Shown: positions 1 to 7,451, numbered from the stretch's first letter. The stretch is DNA of 31,100 nucleotides from Pseudaeromonas sp041441555 (GCA_041441555.1 JASDSW010000014.1:1-31100), one strand, 5' to 3'. Notes: generated by a model not told the origin, from the letters alone. Numbers and translations are program-made.

Positions 1-54
1 CGTGAAGGTGGCCGTACTGTAGGCGCCGGCGTTGTTGCCAAGGTTATCGAGTAA
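1..54 (+). CDS. tuf: Elongation factor Tu, C-terminal end (partial)
   Basis: The first 17 codons read as the conserved C-terminus of EF-Tu (REGGRTVGAGVVAKVIE) and end in TAA. EF-Tu delivers aminoacyl-tRNA to the ribosome; only the last strand of its beta-barrel domain 3 is visible. A strong terminator follows directly, with no tRNA or secE behind it. That suits a tuf copy closing a str-type operon (rpsL-rpsG-fusA-tuf), but the upstream genes are outside the window, so this is inference. The VIE ending differs from E. coli. Confidence 0.95.
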   Translation, partial: REGGRTVGAGVVAKVIE

Positions 55-76
55 TATCGACTAACTGCGCATGCAG

Positions 77-110
77 AAAAAGGGGCGACTTCGGTCGCCC
101 TTTTTCTTTT
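77..110 (+). terminator. Rho-independent terminator of tuf
   Basis: A perfect 7-bp stem, GGGCGAC (83-89) and GTCGCCC (94-100), encloses a TTCG tetraloop. It is preceded by an A-run and followed by TTTTTCTTTT. It lies 22 bases after the tuf stop codon. Confidence 0.93.
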
Positions 111-133
111 ACTTGGCGCAATGAGTTGGCTTT

Positions 134-152
134 GTTACCTGGATCTGGTAAC
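134..152. promoter_or_regulatory. Palindrome in the mgsA leader (possible operator)
   Basis: GTTACC (134-139) and GGTAAC (147-152) form perfect 6-bp arms around a 7-base centre, about 32 bases upstream of the mgsA start. It has no U-tract, so it is not a terminator. I found no convincing sigma-70 promoter to place it against. An operator role is a guess. Confidence 0.3.
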
Positions 153-183
153 TAGGTGTGAACGTTTTCAAAAGGAGTGTTTC

Positions 184-645
184 ATGCAAGCAACGGTGAG
201 TCGTGAGATGGCCGCCCATAAGCGTGTCGCTTTGGTCGCTCATGATAACAAGAAGATGGATCTCGTCCGTTGGGTCAAGGTCCGTTCAGAGCAATTGAAG
301 TTGCACCATCTCTATGCCACGGGGACCACTGGGACTATTTTGAGCCGCGAGGCAGGGTTACCGATCACCTGCCTGTTTTCTGGCCCCATGGGAGGCGATC
401 AGCAGTTGGGCGCCATGATTGCCGAAGGCAAGATTGATGTGCTGATCTTCTTTTGGGATCCGCTCAATGCCGTTCCCCATGATCCCGATGTGAAGGCGCT
501 GTTGCGCCTGGCTGCCGTCTGGAATATTCCGATGGCGACCAATGAAGCGACGGCTGATTTTCTGATGGACTGCCCCCATATGAACCAGAAATTTTCGACG
601 GAAATTCCGGACTACTCGGGGTATCTGAAGGATCGGACCGCTTAA
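184..645 (+). CDS. mgsA: Methylglyoxal synthase
   Basis: MgsA converts dihydroxyacetone phosphate to methylglyoxal and phosphate, a bypass that relieves sugar-phosphate stress in the cytoplasm. The 153-residue product matches the usual length (about 152). It carries the family core: VAHD near residue 18, YATGTTG at 44-50, SGPMGGDQQ with the catalytic Asp at 72, and FFWDPLNAVPHDPD with His99 and Asp102. The frame is open further upstream to an ATG at 121. I chose the ATG at 184 because AAAGGAG (171-177) sits just before it and the resulting N-terminus fits the family. The gene stands alone between the tuf terminator and its own. Confidence 0.96.
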   Translation: MQATVSREMAAHKRVALVAHDNKKMDLVRWVKVRSEQLKLHHLYATGTTGTILSREAGLPITCLFSGPMGGDQQLGAMIAEGKIDVLIFFWDPLNAVPHDPDVKALLRLAAVWNIPMATNEATADFLMDCPHMNQKFSTEIPDYSGYLKDRTA

Positions 646-650
646 ACGAC

Positions 651-684
651 CAAGGCCGGTGATGAAACCGGCCTTGTTTCTTCC
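651..684 (+). terminator. Rho-independent terminator of mgsA
   Basis: A 10-bp perfect stem, CAAGGCCGGT (651-660) and ACCGGCCTTG (667-676), with a 6-base loop is followed by TTTCTTCCT. It begins 6 bases after the mgsA stop and lies between convergent genes. Confidence 0.9.
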
Positions 685-702
685 TGGCTGGCCATCAGTT
701 GC

Positions 703-1284
703 TTAGCGGCTGGCACCCTTACTGGCAAATTTGGGTCTGGCACTGATGATTTGTCCGATCTGTTCCTCGCTCATCTTCCCCTTGCTCAATCCCAGCACCT
801 TGTAGGTAATCAGCGGACGCGCGGGGAGCGCGATCATCAGCGCCTTGATCATGATGTCATCTTCCGAAAATGGCTGACCATAGGCATAGGTCAGGACGCC
901 GGCTTCTAACAAATTTTTGACGGCCGGTTCGGTGACTGGCAATTTGATGACGCTCTTGCGCTGCAGCACAAACTCCCGCAGTACTGCCCGTTCACTGAAA
1001 TCCAGGCAACGGATCATCTGCTGCAACTTGTCGCGTTGCTGATGCTCCTGATAGATGGCCCGAGTCAGATCAATCGCGATGAGGAGTAACTGGCTGAGAA
1101 AGTAGGAGCCGGAGACCAGAATGCCGAGCCACAGGTAGAGGCTGCAGGCATGCAGCCACTCGGCGGCGGCTGGCCCTAACTTATCGGCCGGGAAGACCAA
1201 GATGGCGCTGCTACACAGCAGGAGCCAGACCATCAACCAGTTGAATGCCTGAAATTGGCTGAAGTGTGTATTCCAATATTTCAT
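703..1284 (-). CDS. SieB-family (superinfection exclusion B-like) membrane protein
   Basis: This encodes 193 residues. Two hydrophobic helices lie near the N-terminus (about residues 16-33 and 47-75, including WLMVWLLLCSSAILVF and LYLWLGILVSGSYFLSQ), followed by a soluble C-terminal part. The stretch SERAVLREFVLQRKSVIKLP, then a LLEAGVL motif, resembles the chromosomal 'superinfection exclusion B' family related to phage SieB proteins. This is recognised by eye, so the family is likely but the function is unknown. A longer frame begins at 1320. The start at 1284 was preferred because AAGGGCC sits about 8 bases upstream. It is convergent with mgsA and lies downstream of the chemotaxis receptor on the same strand, 70 bases away. 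Nothing nearby suggests a prophage. Confidence 0.65.
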   Translation of the reverse strand: MKYWNTHFSQFQAFNWLMVWLLLCSSAILVFPADKLGPAAAEWLHACSLYLWLGILVSGSYFLSQLLLIAIDLTRAIYQEHQQRDKLQQMIRCLDFSERAVLREFVLQRKSVIKLPVTEPAVKNLLEAGVLTYAYGQPFSEDDIMIKALMIALPARPLITYKVLGLSKGKMSEEQIGQIISARPKFASKGASR

Positions 1285-1354
1285 GGGTATGGCCCTTGAC
1301 GTTGCGAGTACTAGACTCATTCAAGCAAAGGCCATGCCATAAACCAGTGGTCGT

Positions 1355-2920
1355 TTAGCGTTGGAATTGTTGGATCAAGCGGCTCAGGGCTTGCAGTCGC
1401 TCAACGAGTAGACCAATGCGGTTGACGGCGCTATGGCTTTTCTCGGTGTTGGTATCGGCCAATTGTTTGATGTTGTGAATGTTGCGGTTCACCTCGTCAG
1501 TGACGCAGGCCTGCTCCTCCACGGCGACGGCAATCTGATGGCTGGCGTCGGTGACCCGCTCCAGCATCTGCTGCATGTGATGCAACTGCTCGCCGGTTTG
1601 TGCTGCCCGGTCGCGACAGGTGGCAGATCCGACGCGGCCCGCTTCCATGGTCCTGGAGGCGTTGTCGGCGGTGGCCTGTAAGCCATGGATCATCTGCTGA
1701 ATTTCGGCGGTGGAACTGCGTGTCTTCAAGGCCAGTGAGCGGATTTCATCGGCGACGACCGCAAAGCCGCGGCCATGTTCCCCGGCGCGGGCGGCCTCAA
1801 TGGCGGCATTGAGGGCCAACAGGTTGGTCTGATCGGCGATCGAACTGATGACCTCCAGGATCTTCTCGATCTGCTGGCTGCTCTCTGCCAGCTGACCGAT
1901 GATGCGCGTCGTCTCGGTCAGTTCATCGTGTAACTCATTAACCGCCGAGATGGTCTGGTCGACGCTTTGGCGACCCTCGTTCGCATTTCCCATCACGGTG
2001 GCCACCAGATCGGAGGTCGACGCCGCATTGTGGGCTACCTCATGGATCGAGCGGCTCATCTCGTCGATGGCTGTCGCCAGTTGTTCGGTTTCCGCCTGCT
2101 GCTGTTCGAGATTTTGGGTGATAGCCTGAATATTGGCGACGTCGGCTTCAGCGGCCTGCAAGATGGTGTCGCTGGTATCGCCGGCGCGTCCCACGATGGC
2201 GCGCAGCTCGGCCTGACGCATCCGCAACAATAATTCGATGGCTGCCAATTCATCGTTGCGCCCGGTGTAGAGTACGCGGGTGACATCGCTGAGCATCTGT
2301 TCGCGCGCCATGCTATCCAGGCGGTGCAGGCGCTGGCTCCACCAGCTGGTGTGCACCCACAGCAACAGCAGACCTGTCACCGCCGCTGCAGCGAGAAACA
2401 GGGAGGGGTGGAACAATCCGGCCAGGACGAGAACCAGGTTGGTCAGCTGCAGCAGCTTGCTCTGCGCCCGGACACCGGGCCAGCGATGGCGCAGGGCACT
2501 GGGTAGGCGGCCGAGATTCAGCCGCTGATAAAAGCGTTCAGCGCGGCCGATATCCTCGCGGGACGGTGCGGTACGAACCGATTGATACTCAACCAGATTG
2601 CCTTGGGCATCCAGAATGGGAGTGACATAGGCGTTGACCCAGTAGTGGTCGCCGTTACTGGATCGATTTTTGACCAGTCCCATCCAACTCTTCTTGGCCT
2701 TGAGGTGTAGCCACATATCGGCAAAGGCCGCCTTGGGCATGTCGGGATGGCGGACCAGATTGTGGAACTCTCCCTCCAACTGCTCGGCACTGTAGCCGGC
2801 AACCTGGCAAAAGTGCTCATTGGCATAAAGAATGCGGCTTTGGCTGTCCGTGGTGGAAATCAAATTGTGCTGCCGGGAAAACTCCCGCTCACGCCCGGTT
2901 TGCTGCGATGTTGGCTTCAT
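1355..2920 (-). CDS. PAS-containing methyl-accepting chemotaxis protein (Aer-like)
   Basis: The 521-residue receptor is built like the aerotaxis receptor Aer. An N-terminal cytoplasmic PAS domain covers about residues 20-120 (ILYANEHFCQVAGYSAEQL, then WVNAYVTPI). A hydrophobic hairpin follows at about 160-195 (LTNLVLVLAGLF, then SLFLAAAAVTGLLLLW). The long C-terminal coiled-coil signalling domain has the canonical hairpin tip IADQTNLLALNAAIEAARAG. There is no large periplasmic ligand domain, so it probably senses an internal redox or energy signal and feeds CheA/CheW. No CheR-docking pentapeptide ends the protein. A GTG at 2941 is in frame, but the ATG at 2920 has GGAG upstream. Confidence 0.9.
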   Translation of the reverse strand: MKPTSQQTGREREFSRQHNLISTTDSQSRILYANEHFCQVAGYSAEQLEGEFHNLVRHPDMPKAAFADMWLHLKAKKSWMGLVKNRSSNGDHYWVNAYVTPILDAQGNLVEYQSVRTAPSREDIGRAERFYQRLNLGRLPSALRHRWPGVRAQSKLLQLTNLVLVLAGLFHPSLFLAAAAVTGLLLLWVHTSWWSQRLHRLDSMAREQMLSDVTRVLYTGRNDELAAIELLLRMRQAELRAIVGRAGDTSDTILQAAEADVANIQAITQNLEQQQAETEQLATAIDEMSRSIHEVAHNAASTSDLVATVMGNANEGRQSVDQTISAVNELHDELTETTRIIGQLAESSQQIEKILEVISSIADQTNLLALNAAIEAARAGEHGRGFAVVADEIRSLALKTRSSTAEIQQMIHGLQATADNASRTMEAGRVGSATCRDRAAQTGEQLHHMQQMLERVTDASHQIAVAVEEQACVTDEVNRNIHNIKQLADTNTEKSHSAVNRIGLLVERLQALSRLIQQFQR

Positions 2921-2970
2921 CCTTGGGTACTCCAGACTCACTCTTGGTGGCGACAGGTTCTCTGCTGTCC

Positions 2971-2989
2971 GTAGTATTGCGAATACTAC
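2971..2989. promoter_or_regulatory. Perfect palindrome upstream of the chemotaxis receptor
   Basis: GTAGTATT (2971-2978) and AATACTAC (2982-2989) are exact inverted repeats around a GCG centre. They lie about 50 bases upstream of the receptor start and 10 bases from the IS remnant. No U-tract follows on either strand, so an operator is more likely than a terminator. The binding protein is unknown. Confidence 0.4.
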
Positions 2990-2998
2990 TTATACCCG

Positions 2999-3190
2999 GC
3001 GTTGTTGCTCAAATCAGGGAACTATCTCGCAGTTTGGTGATCTGATCTCTTAGGTTCACCACCGGGAGCGCCAGATGGGCAAGTCCAAGCACAAGATCAG
3101 CAACTGGAAACAGTACAACCAAGCCTTGGTGCAACGTGGTTCGTTGACCGTCTGGATGGATGAGCAAGCCATCCAGCAGTGGCATTATTA
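2999..3190 (+). mobile_element. Left-end remnant of an IS5-family insertion sequence
   Basis: GGCGTTGTTGCTCAAATC at 2999-3016 looks like the terminal inverted repeat of IS5-family (IS903-type) elements. It is followed by a short leader and the first codons of the transposase. After about 3185 the protein no longer resembles a transposase and no right end is visible before pilE. The rest was deleted, so the element cannot move. The right boundary given is approximate. Confidence 0.7.
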
Positions 3191-3239
3191 TTTTTTGCTC
3201 GATATGAGTAGAGATTCTCGACGAGTGGTTGATTTTTAA
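3075..3239 (+). pseudogene. Truncated IS5-family transposase
   Basis: The frame opens with MGKSKHKISNWKQYNQALV, then RGSLTVWMDEQAIQQWH. This is typical of the N-terminus of IS5-family DDE transposases. It then runs into unrelated residues (YYFLLDMSRDSRR) and stops after 54 codons. A complete transposase of this type is about 300 residues and has the DDE catalytic triad, none of which is present. The break is close to codon 37. The fragment ends 29 bases before the convergent pilE stop, so the deletion probably ran up to the minor pilin locus. It is not expected to be functional. Confidence 0.72.
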
Positions 3240-3268
3240 TGGCTTGTATATCAAATGTTTATCTCAAG

Positions 3269-3646
3269 TTACCAGCAGTCGGCCGGTTGCTGGTGTCGCT
3301 GTCGATCCAGCTCCATCGTGGTGCATCCGCGATCCTCTTGCTGACTGCCGGATGCTTGCGCCGTGGCTGTGATGCGATAGTCATGGGCCCCCCCTTGCAG
3401 CCGGTAGTCGTAATGAGGATTGGTGAGACTCGTCAATTCACTGAGCGATGGGGCATAGACGCCGTGCTTGAGGTGATACTCCTCCTGGCGCAGCTGCAGG
3501 CGCAGCAGGTCGGTTTGTGCCTGGACGCGGCGGCTGAGCCTTAGGTAGCTACTGAAGCTGGGATAGCCGACAGTTGCCAGGATGGCCACCATCAGCAGGG
3601 TGATCATCATTTCAAAGAGCGTGGTTCCTCTGCTAGATGTGGCCAT
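3269..3646 (-). CDS. pilE: Type IV minor pilin, PilE-like
   Basis: This 125-residue prepilin has a short leader (MATSSRG) cut by the prepilin peptidase, then TTLFEMMITLLMVAILATVG, the hydrophobic N-terminal helix of type IV pilins. Glu5 of the mature protein, needed for assembly, is present. The first mature residue is Thr instead of the usual Phe. The C-terminal part has a Cys pair (about 26 residues from the end and the penultimate residue, CW) that could close the D-region loop. GGAGAA lies 8 bases before the ATG. It is divergent from fimT across 68 bases that must hold both promoters. It probably forms part of the pilus-initiating tip complex. Confidence 0.82.
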   Translation of the reverse strand: MATSSRGTTLFEMMITLLMVAILATVGYPSFSSYLRLSRRVQAQTDLLRLQLRQEEYHLKHGVYAPSLSELTSLTNPHYDYRLQGGAHDYRITATAQASGSQQEDRGCTTMELDRQRHQQPADCW

Positions 3647-3714
3647 TGCTGAGTTCTCCGTTGCTTTCTATCTCTATGACTCGTTTGGTGAGGGCGGCGC
3701 CCCTGGGAGGCATA

Positions 3715-4242
3715 GTGAGAGAGAACAATCCTGGATTCACCCTGTTGGAGTTGCTGACAGCCATGGCGGTGATGGTCATCTTGTTGGGGATGACTGCTCC
3801 GGTCTTTTACCAGCAACGGGCTGCTGGGCAATTGAGCGCGGCGGCCAGTCGTCTCTACAGTGATATTCAGCAGGCGAGGATGGATGCCCTGCGTTTGGGC
3901 TCGGATGCGCTCAACGTCTATTTCTTCGTCGAGGAAAACTGGTGCTATCGAATCACGGACCGCACGGATCAAGAGTGCTCCGGCTGTGATGGCCTGTGTG
4001 ATATCGACGCCGATGGCAAGAGCCGTGGTTTGGGCCGCTCCGAGTTTCCTCTGGTGGCATTGGCCGAGGTGACCTATCGCGGGAGCGAGATGGGGATCCA
4101 GCGTCGACGGGGTGGCCTGGCGGCGGGACACGTGCTGTTGCGCGCCGGCTCTCAGCAATTGATGGTTCGCAGCAGTGGCTATGGTCGCCTGCGGATCTGT
4201 AGTCCGGAAACGACGAGCATGGCCGGAGTCGCACCATGCTGA
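3715..4242 (+). CDS. fimT: Type IV minor pseudopilin, FimT/GspH-like
   Basis: The prepilin signal reads MRENNPG then FTLLELLTAMAVMVILLG, with Glu5 present. The body fits the GspH/FimT fold (LYSDIQQARMDALRLGSDALN after the helix), giving 175 residues. I chose the GTG at 3715 because GGGAGG stands just before it and gives a normal short leader. An ATG at 3676 is also in frame but has no ribosome site. The segment WCYRITDRTD to CSGCDGLCDIDADGK is rich in Cys and Asp and looks like a disulfide-bonded or metal-binding surface loop. FimT-type minor pilins have been linked to DNA binding during uptake in other bacteria. Its stop overlaps the pilW start by 7 bases. Confidence 0.83.
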   Translation: MRENNPGFTLLELLTAMAVMVILLGMTAPVFYQQRAAGQLSAAASRLYSDIQQARMDALRLGSDALNVYFFVEENWCYRITDRTDQECSGCDGLCDIDADGKSRGLGRSEFPLVALAEVTYRGSEMGIQRRRGGLAAGHVLLRAGSQQLMVRSSGYGRLRICSPETTSMAGVAPC

Positions 4243-4817
4243 GACGAACAGAGCGCGGCTTCTCCCTGGTTGAGCTGATGGTCGCCATGGTCGCAGGACT
4301 GGGGGTGGTGCTGTGTATCACCAGCCTGTACATGGCGCTGTTGCGCACCGATGAGAGCCTCATGGCCCGGATCCATCTGCAGCAAGGACTGCAATTTTTA
4401 CTGGATTCTATCGAGCGGGATGTGCGACGCGCCGGTTATGCGCCTGCAACCTCTCCGACGACCTCCTCGTCCTGGCCAGGACTCTACTGGTCGACGCGCT
4501 GCGTCCTGATGGGCATGGACATGGACGAGGATGGCGTCCTTGCGGGGGAGCAGGAGTTGCGCGGCTATCGGTTCAATCCGATTCGGCAACGCCTGGAGGT
4601 GCGAAGCTGGTTGCTCCCACCCGCGGATCCTGAGGTCGCCTGCCGCTCCTCGGGCTGGCAGGATATGACCGACGGGCAACTGCAGATCACCGCATTTGCC
4701 CTGTCGCGGGTTGATGCGGCGAGCAATCTGTTATCGATGCAGGTGACGGCGCAGGATCCCCGACGTCCCCAGCAGGAGGTGCACGATGCGCGATACATGC
4801 AACTGCGCAATTGGTAG
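4236..4817 (+). CDS. pilW: Type IV minor pilin, PilW-like
   Basis: The leader MLRRTERG precedes FSLVELMVAMVAGLGVVLC, a class III prepilin signal with Glu5. The following LQQGLQFLLDSIERDVRRAGY is the usual PilW pattern after the helix. The protein has 193 residues, short for PilW proteins, which are often over 250. PilW belongs to the minor pilin set (FimT, PilV, PilW, PilX, PilE) that primes pilus assembly at the inner membrane and probably caps the tip. It overlaps fimT by 7 bases and pilX by 32, so translation of the three is probably coupled. Confidence 0.8.
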   Translation: MLRRTERGFSLVELMVAMVAGLGVVLCITSLYMALLRTDESLMARIHLQQGLQFLLDSIERDVRRAGYAPATSPTTSSSWPGLYWSTRCVLMGMDMDEDGVLAGEQELRGYRFNPIRQRLEVRSWLLPPADPEVACRSSGWQDMTDGQLQITAFALSRVDAASNLLSMQVTAQDPRRPQQEVHDARYMQLRNW

Positions 4818-5763
4818 CGCCTTGGGTTTTGCGACCCTGAGCCTAGTCGCTCTCCTGCTGTTGCTATTGGCATCCCTGAGTTTATTGACCAGTGCGTTGC
4901 TACACGCCGAATTGCAAATTGGACAGGGCGAGTTGGTGTTGCATCAGGCTGAAATGGATGCCGAGGCGCGACTGGGGATGGCGCTGGCAACCCTGGCGGA
5001 ACAGGCGGATGAGCCGGCGCCAGGTGTGAGCCTTGCGGCCGGGGTGAGCTGGCGACGATTGCCATCGCCCGGTGGCAAACCGCGGGTGCTGGAGTTGACG
5101 GCGCGAGGAGAAGCCGCCGATGGCCAGGCCAGCGCCCTTATTCGCCAGCAGGTCAGTTGGGTTCCGGTCATGAACCGGGTGCCATCGTTAGCGGTCTTGA
5201 CTCCCAACCTAAGTGAAGAACAAATCGTGCGGCTCTCCGCACTGGGTCATCCGAGCGTGGGGCTGCCGGGAGGCGGGACTCCATCCTTGGCTGCGATCCA
5301 ACAGGAGCTGGATGAACTATTTGTCGAGCAAGGAGAGGTGGGGGCGCGGATCCGCTGGCTGGAAGATCAGGCGGGACGGCGGCTGCTGGGTTGCTCCGAG
5401 TTGGGGAGTGAGAGCCGTGGGCTGATTTTGGTGGTGGGAAGCTGTGAACCGCCGAGCTCGATCGGTTCGGCTGAGCATCCAGTCATCTTGCTGGTGCGGG
5501 ACGGGGGGCTCTTCTTGGCATCTGAGTTGACCATTCATGGCGTGGTGATCCTCTACCGCCAAACCGCTGAGCCGGAGCCGTTGTCCACGGTTCAGCTCGC
5601 CGCCGGATCCCAGATTATCGGGGCCTTGGTGAGTCAGCATAGTCTCAGTGATCCCAGTGTCATCGAACGGGTCATTCCGGCTCCGGAACGGTTGCTCAGC
5701 ATGTTCGAGTCGGCGCCTTTTCGGCGTCTGGTTCGTGTTCGCGGCAGTTGGCAGGATTGGTGA
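4786..5763 (+). CDS. pilX: Type IV pilus assembly protein, PilX-like
   Basis: This encodes 325 residues with a hydrophobic N-terminal helix (LGFATLSLVALLLLLLASLSLL) after a short polar leader. As in PilX proteins, the helix has no Glu5. The rest (about residues 40-325) is periplasmic and I cannot name a domain; a segment SRGLILVVGSCEPPSS and a beta-rich end resemble other PilX-like proteins. The assignment rests mainly on its place between pilW and pilV. The start overlaps pilW by 32 bases. A long PilX without a PilY1 gene in this cluster is notable, since PilX and PilY1 usually work together. Confidence 0.7.
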   Translation: MRDTCNCAIGSALGFATLSLVALLLLLLASLSLLTSALLHAELQIGQGELVLHQAEMDAEARLGMALATLAEQADEPAPGVSLAAGVSWRRLPSPGGKPRVLELTARGEAADGQASALIRQQVSWVPVMNRVPSLAVLTPNLSEEQIVRLSALGHPSVGLPGGGTPSLAAIQQELDELFVEQGEVGARIRWLEDQAGRRLLGCSELGSESRGLILVVGSCEPPSSIGSAEHPVILLVRDGGLFLASELTIHGVVILYRQTAEPEPLSTVQLAAGSQIIGALVSQHSLSDPSVIERVIPAPERLLSMFESAPFRRLVRVRGSWQDW

Positions 5764-5800
5764 CGCCATTGCTTCGCTGGGGGATGGGAGGTTTGCGCAG

Positions 5801-6274
5801 ATGAAGGTTTGTCGAGGTGTGAGCCTGATTGAGGTGATGGTCGCGCTGGCCGTTTTGATGGTGGGGGCGGTTGCTTTGGTTGGTTTGCAGCTGCAACTGT
5901 TGCGGACCCAACAGAACAGCCAGCAGCATGCAGCGGCTTTGGTGTTGGCGCAGCGTAAGCTCGAAGAGTTGCGAAGTTTCCAGTCGGTCTATCGGTGGCC
6001 GGGTCTGTTCGCCTATCAGGATATCGCGCATAACCAAGGTGGGGGCGAGCGGCCTGGCTTCTATGAGGCAGGGCAGCTGCAACTGAGCTGGCGCAGCCAG
6101 GATGGGCCCCCGCTCGTCCATCTGGGCAACCTGCCGGCCTTCAAGCAAGTAGATGTGCAGACGCTCTGGCTGGATGAACAACAGCAGTGGCAATCCTTGG
6201 TGCTCAGTGGTGTCATTACCCCTTATCCTGCGCTGAGTCGCCGCCAGTTGGATGAGCGGTCGGTGATCCGATGA
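5801..6274 (+). CDS. pilV: Type IV minor pilin, PilV-like
   Basis: The start at 5801 follows GGGAGG by 10 bases and gives the short leader MKVCRG, then VSLIEVMVALAVLMVGAVAL, with Glu5 and a Val at the first mature position. The segment QQHAAALVLAQRKLEELRSF matches the conserved region after the helix in PilV/GspI-type pilins. The product is 157 residues. The gene is last in the fimT-pilW-pilX-pilV run, 37 bases after pilX. From memory this order matches the Vibrio DNA-uptake pilus cluster; in Pseudomonas pilV lies before pilW. Confidence 0.82.
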   Translation: MKVCRGVSLIEVMVALAVLMVGAVALVGLQLQLLRTQQNSQQHAAALVLAQRKLEELRSFQSVYRWPGLFAYQDIAHNQGGGERPGFYEAGQLQLSWRSQDGPPLVHLGNLPAFKQVDVQTLWLDEQQQWQSLVLSGVITPYPALSRRQLDERSVIR

Positions 6275-6448
6275 GGTGGTGAGGTCGGTGCGTCGATGAC
6301 GCCGATTCCTCCTCTCGATTTGCGCTGTGCGCTGCTGGTGTGCATCGGCACTTTTCTTTATGATTCTCGTCATTATCGGCATTCATTGCTGCATATGGAT
6401 TAAGGGGGCTGAATGGGCCTCTTTGCCACCATCTCGCCAGGAGTCCTC

Positions 6449-6787
6449 ATGAAGAAGATAGAAGCCATCATCAAACCGTTTAAGCTGGACGATGTCCGTG
6501 AAGCCCTGGGTGACCTTGGGATCAGCGGCATGACGGTCTCGGAAGTCAAAGGGTTCGGTCGTCAGAAGGGACACACAGAACTGTATCGGGGGGCCGAGTA
6601 CGTGGTCGATTTCCTGCCGAAGGTGAAACTGGATCTGGTGGTGCAAGATGATGATGTCGAGCGCTGCATCGAAGCGATCACCAAGAGTGCCCACACCGGC
6701 AAGATTGGCGATGGCAAGATCTTTGTCACCCCAGTCGAGCGGGTGATCCGCATTCGTACCGGTGAAGAGAACGAAGAGGCGATTTAA
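6449..6787 (+). CDS. glnB: Nitrogen regulatory protein P-II
   Basis: P-II senses glutamine (through uridylylation by GlnD), 2-oxoglutarate and ATP/ADP, and controls glutamine synthetase adenylylation and NtrB. The 112-residue sequence is nearly that of E. coli GlnB: MKKIEAIIKPFKLDDVREAL, the T-loop with the modified Tyr51 in HTELYRGAEY, and KIGDGKIFV with VIRIRTGE at the end. The start at 6449 has CAGGAG upstream. No amtB follows, and in the GlnK type amtB usually does, which supports glnB. The 174 bases upstream show no clear sigma-54 element, so it is probably constitutive from its own promoter. Confidence 0.95.
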   Translation: MKKIEAIIKPFKLDDVREALGDLGISGMTVSEVKGFGRQKGHTELYRGAEYVVDFLPKVKLDLVVQDDDVERCIEAITKSAHTGKIGDGKIFVTPVERVIRIRTGEENEEAI

Positions 6788-6788
6788 T

Positions 6789-6820
6789 GGCCTCCGATCG
6801 TTGCTGAGGCCGGCTGTTTC
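6789..6820 (+). terminator. Possible weak terminator after glnB
   Basis: GGCCTC (6789-6794) and GAGGCC (6806-6811) can pair around an 11-base loop, and GGCTGTTTCC follows. The stem is short, the loop large and the T-run poor, so read-through into the lipoprotein and luxS is plausible. Confidence 0.3.
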
Positions 6821-6851
6821 CCCAATGGTTCTCCGATAAAGGAAATTTGGT

Positions 6852-7424
6852 TTGCGTTATCTGTTTGCTCTGAGCTGCCTGTTGCTCGCGACCGCCTGTA
6901 GTACCAGTACTTCTCGTCCGAGTAATCCCGAAGATCTGTGTGCCATCTTCCGGGAGAAGAGTGACTGGTATGAGGCTGCTCTGGCGATGAACCAGAAATG
7001 GGGTACTCCAGTCCAGGTGCCGATGGCGATGATGTATCAGGAGTCGAGCTTCAAATACGATGCGCAACCACCGATGCGTTACTTCCTGTTTATTCCGCTG
7101 GGCCGCGCCAGCTCTGCCTACGGGTTTGCCCAGGTCAAAGATGAAACCTGGGCCGATTACCAGCGCGAAACGGGCAACAGTTGGGCTGATCGGGATGATT
7201 TTGCCGACGCCATCGATTTCATGGGCTGGTATACCTGGAAGGCACAGAAGATCAATGGGGTCTCCAAGTGGGATGCCTATCGTCAATATCTGAATTATCA
7301 CGAGGGCTGGGGCGGCTACCGTCGAGGCTCCTACAAGAGCAAGGGCTGGCTGATGACGACGGCGCGGAAGGTGGAGAATCGCTCCTACCGCTACGCGGCC
7401 CAGTATCGCCAATGTGGCCTGTAA
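6852..7424 (+). CDS. Transglycosylase SLT-like outer-membrane lipoprotein
   Basis: The gene starts at TTG with AAAGGA 8 bases upstream. The 190-residue product has a lipoprotein signal, LFALSCLLLATAC, with the lipidated Cys at 16. The body has features of lysozyme-like lytic transglycosylases: PMAMMYQESSFKYDAQPP, where the Glu in YQESS would be catalytic, then SSAYGFAQVKDETW and YLNYHEGWGGY. It probably trims or senses peptidoglycan. The family is inferred by eye, and I cannot match it to a named Mlt enzyme. It ends 27 bases before luxS and has no terminator after it, so the two are likely co-transcribed. Confidence 0.75.
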   Translation: MRYLFALSCLLLATACSTSTSRPSNPEDLCAIFREKSDWYEAALAMNQKWGTPVQVPMAMMYQESSFKYDAQPPMRYFLFIPLGRASSAYGFAQVKDETWADYQRETGNSWADRDDFADAIDFMGWYTWKAQKINGVSKWDAYRQYLNYHEGWGGYRRGSYKSKGWLMTTARKVENRSYRYAAQYRQCGL

Positions 7425-7451
7425 CCTTCACCACCGAACAGGAATGAGATC

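Noticed and set aside
6275..6448. Sigma-54 promoter before glnB
   Set aside because: No GG-N10-GC pair with the right flanks was found. A short GTGC/GCAC hairpin near 6340 is too weak to call.
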